From: Chloranthus sessilifolius
Taxonomy: Eukaryota > Streptophyta > Magnoliopsida > Chloranthales > Chloranthaceae
Direction of reading: 5' to 3'
DNA length: 64,000 nucleotides
Assembly (NCBI GenBank): GCA_021018995.1
Contig: CM037590.1
Location: 70,093,597 to 70,157,596 of the forward strand
The notes beneath the pieces are model-generated. The model was given only the letters and a program-made list of their open reading frames with translations, searched no databases and was not told the origin of the DNA. Within the stretch, counting starts at the first letter, position 1. Each line of letters starts with the position of its first letter. The position numbers and the translations under genes were made by a program. This document shows positions 55,869-64,000 of the stretch, piece after piece.

Positions 55869-56439
55869 ATATGATTTAAAATATAAAGCATTTCGATTCA
55901 AAATCCAGTATTCACGCATTCAATATTCAAAGAGTTTCAAAATTCAATATTCAAATACAATATTTCAAAAGATTCAATGCAAACCAAAATCCAAAGATTT
56001 CAATCATTCAAAGCGATCAAACTGACAATTTCCATCATTCAAAACTATGAATCAAAGTCTAAAATAAGATTGAGTATTGAGTTTCCCCTACCTCGATTCC
56101 TAATGTCGCAAGAAGGTGTGAGATGACCCTTATCAATGGTGGCTGATTCATTTCTCTACATCACACATATACGATGTTGTATTAAAGATTGATTCTAATT
56201 ACTAACAACTTCAACGTACTTAAGTATTTTCTCAAAATTGAGGCGGAGTGGACAAGTTCGTGCTAACTTTGGATCATGTAGAACTTTTCACTACTTCTTA
56301 TTCAATTTTGACCTTTAAAACATTAAATTCATAAAATTACTATTTCACACATAATTATAAAACACGTTGTCTTCTTTCCAACGCCTTGAGAATCGCATCA
56401 ATCCAAGTTCGGTGTAAAAAGTTATGGCCAAAATACCAA

Positions 56440-56600
56440 GGCCATGTCAGGACCTCGCTCGAATTCGCACAAGCGATTTCCAAAATTGCCTGAGCGAATT
56501 TGACCCACAAGTTTTTTGCCTATATTCTCAGAAAAATTCACCCGAGCGAATTTCAACTCGCTCGCGTGATTTTGAGCAATTCTACAATTTTTTTGGGTTT
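56440..56600. repeat. CGAGCGAATTT short-palindrome cluster
   Basis: Words such as TCGCTCGAATTCGC, TGAGCGAATTTG, CCGAGCGAATTTC and ACTCGCTCGCG recur; several pair head-to-head. It occupies the slot that holds the TCGATCGATCGA array in the related LTR at 16972-19298. Confidence 0.65.
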
Positions 56601-57557
56601 CTTCATCTTCGATCCAACTTTCTAAAATCCCTAAAATTCATCGATAGTTACACGCATCACATCTAAAACTTTGAAAATCAAATGCTTAATGATTTAGTTA
56701 CATGCTTACCCTCTTAGATCGTGCGTGCGAAGCTTGCGATGTTCATTATCAAAAGGGTTTCGACGTCAAGCGCGCGGAATTGAAAGGTGCCCGATCTCCA
56801 AATGAATTCTACACTAACGTGCAATGATTTCCATCATTTCAAGTTATGCACTCTTCTACAACAATCAACCTGAGCTCGTTCAGAGCTATGGTCCTTCTCG
56901 CTCCTTGATCTAAGTGATACTGAAGCTTGAAGGTTTCTCACGGTCAAAATCACAAGAGCGATCGAAAATCACGACGATCCTTGCGGGGAAGACAAAGTTG
57001 TGCAAAGAAATCCATCAGTTGGGACTTCAAAGAGGGTTTGAGAAGAAGTGTGGGAGCTCTCTCTCTTTCTTTTCTTACCAAGCAAATATCTAGATATTTT
57101 AGTTCACATGTTTATCCCCTTTTAACTCATGTTTTAGTTCACATGTTTATTTAATCAATGCATTAAGGCCTATGTATCTAGGGGAAAAATGGAAATTTTT
57201 TTTTTTCGCGAATGCAATGCCTTTGATTGATTAGTGATGTTTGGGATGGATTTCGGCAACAATTTGGTCGATTTGTACCCTGTCCCCCTCTTTCTTTTTG
57301 ATAATGGTAGCCCTTTTGAAAAAGTGTATGTGGCCAAAATTGCTTATATTTCTCGGAAAAGAGTGATTATTTTAATTTTAATTTAATTTTTTTTTTTTTT
57401 AAATGACGGAACGTATCTCCCCTCTTTTTCTTTTTCTTTTCTTGGACATTTGGTATGAGGCATACTTACCTTTGTTTGGTTTCATGTTTCCTAGACAAGC
57501 GTTCGATTTCCTCTTGCTCATTATCCCTTAACATTTGGTAGTGCATCTCTTTTCAGG

Positions 57558-59480
57558 ATGGCGCATGACCAGTCAAGTGATGAGGACCAGGCTCACAGGG
57601 GTAGCCCTAATGTGATCTTTGCTATCCGGGGTGGGCACCTTATCCGAGTGCAGCGCTCCTCTCGTGTCTGGTACGAGATGCAGGGCGAGGCGACCTGTAG
57701 TGGGTTGCTCCATCAGAATACACCCACATTTCGAATTTCGGGATTGCTAGCCAGGTAAAGAGAAGAGTTCTTTGGTTGCCTCCCTTTGTTGTTCTCTTTT
57801 TTTTTTCATGCTCCTTTGTTTTGACATCCTCCACTCTTTTGATGCAGCCCCTGCCCCAGATCATGTTCCGTGGGGGGTGGTTTCACCTTCAACACTTTTA
57901 TGCCCACCTCCCTTACGCCGTGAGGTTTCTCCTGGCCCAGGCCGATTTTGGAGGCTTCCTATCCTGCCCTGCCATGCGGGGTGACTCAGCCTACGTGAAG
58001 GCTATGGTGGAGAGGTTTCGTCCGAAGACGATGACCTTTCATATATCCGTATCTGAGATGACTATCACTCTTGTGGATTAGTCTATGATTACGGGGATTG
58101 CGATAGGAGGGGTGTCAGTGGTATGTCCTCACGTCCCTGATCGTGAGGAGGTGACTCGACTGATTGGGACCTACCCTTCCTCCAACATGACCGGCTCTGA
58201 GGTCAAGTTGTCCTAGTTGGAGAGTCTGTTTGAGGCCGACAAGCTAGTTGATCGGCACCAGCCCGATATGGATGTGATCGTCGAGCCTGAGCGCGCCCTA
58301 ATTCTGACTCACATCTCCCTCTATGTTCTGGGCAAGACCATTCTTGCCAACGCCAGCAGGGGTCGTGTTGCGCTGTCCCTCCTTTATCTGATGGAGAACT
58401 GGGCAGACGTGCATCGTTTTGATTAGGGCTGTGCTGGGTAAGCGGTGCTGATGGATAGCCTAGCCAGAGCTTCGGTTGGAGAGGTTTCCTCCATCCTCAA
58501 TTTTTGGCTCGTGGTTGAGGTAACCCATTTTGTTTTGCCCTTCTCGGTTCGTCATTTGTAACTTTCACTCATTCATTTTATTTTTGATATGTTCCTCGCT
58601 TATCCATCCTTTCAAATTTGGGGGTGCCTGCACTTCCAACCTGGTCGTCCCCCTGCTCTTTTCTGATGAGTACACCTACCCCCTTATGAGCTGTTGGTAC
58701 ACTGACCGTCGCCGAGAGTCGGGGATGAAGCACTTGGAACTAGGCCTGAGGTCTCAATTCAACTTGATGATCCCTAAGCAGGTTTCAATCTCTCTTTTCT
58801 TTATCGGTTAGACTTTTGAGTTTATGATTGCATTTGACTGACCAACGGGGTTTCTCTTTTGTGCAGATTGTATTTGACCCGTACATTGGCTCCCCTTTTC
58901 TAGACCGTGCTGTCATAGGGCGGCCAAAGCTGTTCGTAGACTAGCATGTTGTCTTTTTCTACAATGCTTGGGTCCAAGTCTACTATTTGGGGGACAAGGT
59001 CGTGCACCAGTATCGAGATTTCTTTGTTGTGTCGTTAGGTCCTCCCGAGGATGTTATGGCACCAGGGGGATGGTCGAGGAGCTCTTTGGGAGACTCATCC
59101 ATCATGGGATTCCTGTCGATAGTCTTTTTCAGTATGGGGGGTACCAGCAGTGGTATGAGTCTCTCCCTTATCGGACCCTCCTTCCACGCTTCATTCCAGG
59201 TGCCAACTTTTTGGCATTTAGAGGGCCACGGAGCCAGGTACTTTCTCTTATCCTCCTTTACTTGTCGGTTCATCTTTTTTATTCGCTAGGGTATTGCTTT
59301 ATTGATTGGTTTCTTCCCTTATCCCTTTTTCAGTTCGAGGAGGCAGCGAGACCTGACGAGGGTGCAAAGGCAAGACCTTTTAGAGGGGGCAGATGCAGGA
59401 CCCTCGAGTACTCCCGGTGTAGGGCCTTCAGAGACGTCTACGTAGGGACTAACTTGCTTCTTTATTGCATATATATTTTA
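57558..59480 (+). pseudogene. Plant mobile domain (PMD) protein, multi-exon pseudogene
   Basis: Exon-like blocks with GT-AG borders lie at 57558-57754, 57848-58519, about 58614-58781, 58867-59237 and 59334-59480. Domain landmarks: AMVERFRPKTMTFHISVSEM (the PMD signature), EEVTRLIG, LESLFEADKL, LYVLGKTILANASRGRVAL, LLYLMENWADVHRFD, LNFWLVVE, QIWGCLHFQPGRP and VVFFYNAWVQVYYLG. In-frame TAG codons at about 58079, 58214, 58424 and 58942 fall where W is expected (such as FD-W-GCAG). A TAA and frameshifts add to the decay. The block 3 acceptor reads CAA where CAG is expected. PMD proteins occur both as host factors and as passengers of plant transposons. Confidence 0.75.
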
Positions 59481-59486
59481 TGTTAA

Positions 59487-62400
59487 ATTCAAGTCTTAAC
59501 CTATTGCAAGTGCACAATGGAAATCATAGTACTAGCATAGGGTCGTTCCCACGAGAAAGTTTGTTATCTAATTAATTCTTTAGTTTTATCATTTATTCAA
59601 ATCCTTATCTTTAACAACTTCTATTTATCTTTAAGATCTAATCTACTAGAGAAATATGAATAAAAGAATGGGTTTTTAATCTAAAGTGCATAAAATAAAT
59701 CCTAATCCTCCTTCTTCAGATTAAGTTTGTCAATCTTAATCTCAGCAATCGGATATTTATAAATTTAAATAGTATCGTTACACTATATTTCTAGTCTCTT
59801 ATCATTGAGCGTCAATCAATTCTAAGATCCTATCAATACAAATTTAATCTAATTAATAACTTCCTAAAATCTGCGCGTCATTCAAACCTTAGAAAATTGA
59901 AGATGAAAAAGTAAAATCGTTATACTAATATGCAAATTCTAACCTGAATCATCAATTCAAATCAAAACTTGAAGATGTTTACAAAGCAAATAAATCTAAA
60001 CTAGAAAACAAAGTAAAATATATCCTTCACCCCTCACCCGCAGTCATCAATTGCTCCTGAGAAATTACAGATATCTACACTAATCTTCAGCACTCAATCG
60101 CAGTCGTTAATTGCTCTTGAGAAACCTCTGATATCTAATCTACTCTAACTATTTTACACTACTTTGATTGAAAGAAAATCTAACCTCGGGCATCAATTGA
60201 TACTGAAATTCCTCGACGCTTATTCCTATGCCGAGCTCTCTTATTTATAGATCATAAAGAGTCTGTTTACAAAGATCTAATTCTAATAAAATAAACTACT
60301 AAAAATACAAATTTCCTAATATAACTCTAATTCCTTATTTTATCTTTCCTTTGCTTCAGCGGTCAATATACTTCTAGAACTTTCTTTATACTTCAGCAAT
60401 AGAGCCCTTCAAAGTCTTCTTCATCAATTTTCTCAGATTCGTTATTCGCCAGACTTCTAATTCAAGAGATCTTCTATTTCTGGTTCATGGCGGTGATAGT
60501 TATCACGTGATCAGCAATAGTGAACTAAGCTTTCTGTAGAATCACTAATAACGATTATCTGTTCTTTCATCTTTAGTGGAAAATCGTAAATTATAATTTT
60601 CTGCTTTCAATAGGGTTCATAGAGGGAAAATTGCAAAAGACAATTCTTCAATTTTATCGTTTTCTGTAAAATCGTAAATGGTAATTTTATACTTCTTTAT
60701 ACTGCTCACTCTTATGACTTTGATAGACTTGGAGGATGATTCTTTGGAAAATCATAAATACTTCTCTTCCTTGAGCGATTTCTTCTGTAGAGTCGTAAAT
60801 CACAATTCTTTGGCTTTCATAGTCTCTCACTCTGGGAAAATCGTAAATAGCAATTTTTCATTCTTTTCAGTAGGTGGAGCTTTTGTCTTTCAATCTATTA
60901 TCATTCTTACTGCTTTTTGAGTTACTTTTGACAAATATTATCACTTTGGCTCTATTTTATTATTTTTCTTTAATATCTGCATATCAACAACTTATTAGTA
61001 GCAAACTATAGTCTAACATCACTAAGTTAAGGGTGATAAAATAGTAAATTATGTGATTGATCACACCCCCAAACTTAAGTTTTGCTAGTCCCTAACAAAC
61101 AAGGAAACATAAAATATTTAAAACTTATGAATTTAAATGTCACTTTCGTAGGGAGCACGATTGCAGTTAGCAGATGCAACAAGCCTTTAAACCCCTAGGT
61201 GATCCCTAGTGGAGGAGTTATAGTCTCCTGAAGGTTTTCAGTGAAGTTACCCACAAACTTCAAATATTTTTGAGTTTTTCAAAATATTTTTTAAAACTAA
61301 AAATAGATTTTTATATACTAAATACTCAGTCAAACATTATATGTTTATTAATTCTAAAAATTTGTAAATCTTTTGTCCTCAGCTTCCCATCATCGTAATT
61401 ATCCTTTATCAGAACTCAATAATTTCAATTTGGTGTAGCGTGGAGTGTGTGCATATCAGTAAATAGTTTATTCATCATAGATTTTTCTAAATTATAATTT
61501 TAAAAAAATATTTTCATCCAAACTCTCACTTATAGGCATACTCTCAAAAATAATCAAAATTTTGGGTTCTCACATTAATGTAGATACATAAAAAAAAGAA
61601 TTTTGATAATTACTAAGCAGAGAAATCTCATAGAAAGGATAGTCAATTCTATTCATTTAACTTCTTTATTCATTCATAGTGTCTATTTTATACATCTCTA
61701 CTAGACTCATATTTTTATAAATCATAAATCTCAAGAGTCTTTCCTTCGATTTGTATTGGGGCTTTGGGTTTTCAGAAGGTTGAAAGAAAAGGTAAAGAGG
61801 ATTCGAAAGTTTTCTGAGAATTTAACTCTTCTTTTTCTTGTTCTTCTATTTTTCAGCTTCAGCAATTATCTTTATTTTGGATATCTTCTTCCCATTTTTT
61901 TTTCCTTTTTCTTCTATAAATCTCAGTTTCACATAATCGTATTTTACGATTTCTTCTTTTTCTCATTTTTTCTTTTCATACTTTTATATTTCTTTTTCAA
62001 TCGTACCCTTTTTCAGCAGATCCTTTATCTGTTAAGCATATACTCCTTTCATTCCCTCTTCTCCCCTTTTTTTATATTCTAAACTCTTATAAGTTGTAAG
62101 GGTTAAAGGTAGAAAGCTTTGAGCAGTACATATGGTTAAAGGTTTATAAAATTTCGGTACAAAGAAATTCAATTTTAGGCTTCTAATATAGGTTCAAAGG
62201 ATATATTGTTCTGAGATTTTTGGCTTTTTGGCTCTGGTTTACAAGAGATGGCCTTTGGTCATTTTCACATTTAACTAATATGGATGCCTTATTGCTTTAA
62301 CATACTTAATAGATAGTTCTAAACAAACAAATCATTATATTTACAGAATATATTGATTCTAAGTTCAATAATATGAGATTACAAATAATAGAGAAGTTCA

Positions 62401-63000
62401 AGAAAATTTTAGCATGAATAAAAACACTCTCTTTTTAAGAATAGAAGAGGAAAATAAGCTCTATATATCACTGATTATATAATTTTGAAACTATAATCTA
62501 AAATATTTACAGTTCAGATTAATCTTATAGTTTCAAACATTCATCTGATACAGTGTTCTAGAGATGCTTTTCTTGAATTGTAACTATTTTTATTTTTATT
62601 TTTGAACTACTACTAAGGTGGAGTGCTAAGAATTCCGGATTTTCATATTTCTATTATAATTTGCATATAATGATTAGCTTAAAATTTTCTTTAAAATTTT
62701 ATGTAAAAGTAAAAAGTAAAAACTTATTATTATTATTAAAAATAAAAATAAACTACTATACTATACTATGTAATGTATCCCTCCCAAACTTAAATAGAAC
62801 AATATCCTCATTGTGCAAAACAGGAGACATACAAAAAATTTTACCTTAATTTATTGCTATGTTAGTAACCAGGTTTAGAATCTGTAAAGGAATCAACAAT
62901 TTCCCTCCCCCCCCAAACTTGGGAGAAAAATATTTTCGATTGATAGAACTATTATGTTAGATGTTACTAATATAAAAAAAATAGCAAATAATAAAAAACT
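59487..63000. mobile_element. Repeat-like DNA without coding capacity
   Basis: A/T-rich DNA containing phrases that I associate with plant dispersed repeats: GGTCGTTCCCACGAGA (about 59543), ACACCCCCAAACTTAAG (about 61064), TCCCTCCCAAACTTAAAT (about 62778) and CCCCAAACTTGGGAG (about 62910). Between them lie a 60-bp duplicated unit (60040-60140, GCAGTCATCAATTGCTC) and five copies of an AAAATCGTAAAT-(5-8 bp)-AATTTT word (60580-60860). I could not identify termini or the element class. Confidence 0.45.
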
Positions 63001-64000
63001 TTATATATAGGAACTAATTACAGAAATATTATAGAAAATAAAAAGAAAGTCCTAGAAAAAATCTAGACACACACTAAACTAAGACACTGGCAACAACATC
63101 GGAGATAAAGGTCCTTCGATAAAGATCGGTCCTCAACTCTAACTACCTTCAATCAGAGTTTCTCATCCCTTCCCACCAAAGGTATATCCATGTCTTTGCA
63201 GGGTCGCACCCTCTGTCTTCCAAGTCCCGCAGAGCAATGCACATCATATTTCTCTTTTTGGGCAGAAATGTAAGCCACTGTGGAAGGCCTTAGAAAAGTG
63301 GGAAACAAACACCTCTCCGATTCATCTTTTACTTATACCGCTTCCTTACGAAAACTATGTGAAGGGAATGTAGCACAAGCGAAGGGAGAAGATAAGCAAT
63401 GGAGAGGGGTGGTGTGGAACGGCTCAACCCACCATCATCATACGGGAGTTTGCATTTGGGGTGGGTTGTGATGGTGTAAAGTTTAGGACGTGGGGTTAGA
63501 TGAGTTCTTGGTATATAGCTTTGGATTTGTGTCAGGTTTAGGGTAAAGGGTAATCTCGGTGGATGATTCAGCATCTCAGATAGATTTCTGTCATTTCAAA
63601 TCATTTATCTTCTGCTATACAGCTAGGAGCTCAGCTCTACATATTTCGAGAATTCTATCAAGTTGTTTACTGAAATCGTTCTAGGTATATTCTTCCGTCA
63701 TGGGATTTTAGGTATGAAAGATTGAAGACGAAAGAGATGAGATTGTTTATGGACGGGTATAGATTTATATGGAAGAGGCTTGGCTTTGAACCGTCATTTT
63801 GAGTAAATGTCGATGTGTAGGTTCGTAGGCTAGGGTGGTTGGAAAGTGGTAGTCTTAAATGCATGTTTCCCTTATAAAATTAATGAGTTCGAATTCCAAT
63901 ATAACTGATAAGACAAACCACTGGAATCGCTTGTTCCCTAGAATTGTCGTTTACAATTCTAGCTATCAATGAACCGTTTGAAAAGGCTCTTCACCGTTGA
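63001..64000. other. No recognisable gene
   Basis: Short frames on both strands without known domains. Confidence 0.6.

Larger units (their letters stand above)
54380..57130 (-). mobile_element. LTR of the element II family, minus sense, truncated
   Basis: On the minus strand it ends GAGCCGTCACA at 54380. It shares with the LTR at 16972-19298 the GGTGATGGCC-ACCATCACcTAAACAATGG block (about 54558), the GAGCT/AGCTCA box with GTGAGCTAACAATCTAAGCT (about 54763) and an acidic mini-ORF. TATCTAGATATTT near 57090 corresponds to 19045-19070 there. The terminal TGTA...ATCCC start was not found, so the upstream end is truncated or diverged. No primer site or internal domain is visible at its left, so this looks like a solo or isolated LTR. 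Its right limit is approximate. Confidence 0.7.

Noticed and set aside
1-64000. tRNA or rRNA genes
   Set aside because: No cloverleaf with a GTTCGA-type B box in proper spacing and no rRNA-like stretch was noticed; a tRNAscan run would be decisive.

Overview
The window is nuclear DNA from a flowering plant, most likely one with a large, retrotransposon-rich genome. The evidence is nested Ty3/gypsy LTR retrotransposons (chromovirus and Tat/Ogre-like), a CACTA (En/Spm) transposon with introns, CACTA-terminal MITEs, a LINE remnant, a plant mobile domain pseudogene and one two-exon cytochrome P450 of the CYP71 clan. I cannot name the species. The only host-type gene that looks intact is the P450 at 49816-53357.

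Layout. 1-965 is the right-hand part of a chromovirus-type LTR. 966-2560 is repetitive DNA rich in a GCGATGGGAC motif and then in Tat-LTR-like motifs. 2561-4920 has no recognisable gene. 4921-10859 is the 5' end of a minus-strand Tat/Ogre-like element: 5' LTR 8153-10859, primer-binding site, decayed gag, and a long hexapeptide-repeat segment. 10860-12014 is unassigned. 12015-13493 is a truncated Tat-type LTR in the opposite orientation, fused to a truncated minus-strand chromovirus (element II, 13494-19298). From 19299 to about 42650 lies a decayed CACTA transposon. Into it are inserted a 2.2 kb solo Tat-type LTR (19729-21957, 5-bp target duplication with one mismatch), an unclassified 1.3 kb insert (about 23507-24838) and a complete 13.1 kb chromovirus (element I, 27970-41042, perfect 5-bp duplication GGTTG). 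42683-49800 holds MITEs, a LINE 3' fragment, microsatellites and a fold-back element. The P450 follows, then an LTR of element II's family (54380 to about 57130), a plant mobile domain pseudogene (57558-59480) and about 4.5 kb of repeat-like, gene-free sequence.

The most interesting observations concern the LTR retrotransposons. (1) Four chromovirus-type LTRs share a module order: a short-palindrome array, then GC-richer repeats or motifs, then a GAGCT/AGCTCA box with a splice-acceptor-like site, then a short acidic open frame usually ending in DFF or FFP before the stop, then a conserved GTCACA end. (2) Elements I and II both carry a probable spliceosomal intron at the same codon between gag and protease. 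Because gag terminates inside the retained intron in element I, splicing could set the Gag to Gag-Pol ratio. (3) Element I carries an extra sense-strand reading frame between the chromodomain and the 3' LTR that resembles the plant-transposon-protein family. It is preceded by a 0.7 kb array of the same palindromic motif found in the LTRs. (4) Many premature stops fit C-to-T or G-to-A decay, as expected for cytosine-methylated silenced DNA.

All calls come from reading the sequence. No alignment scores, identities or database hits were computed.
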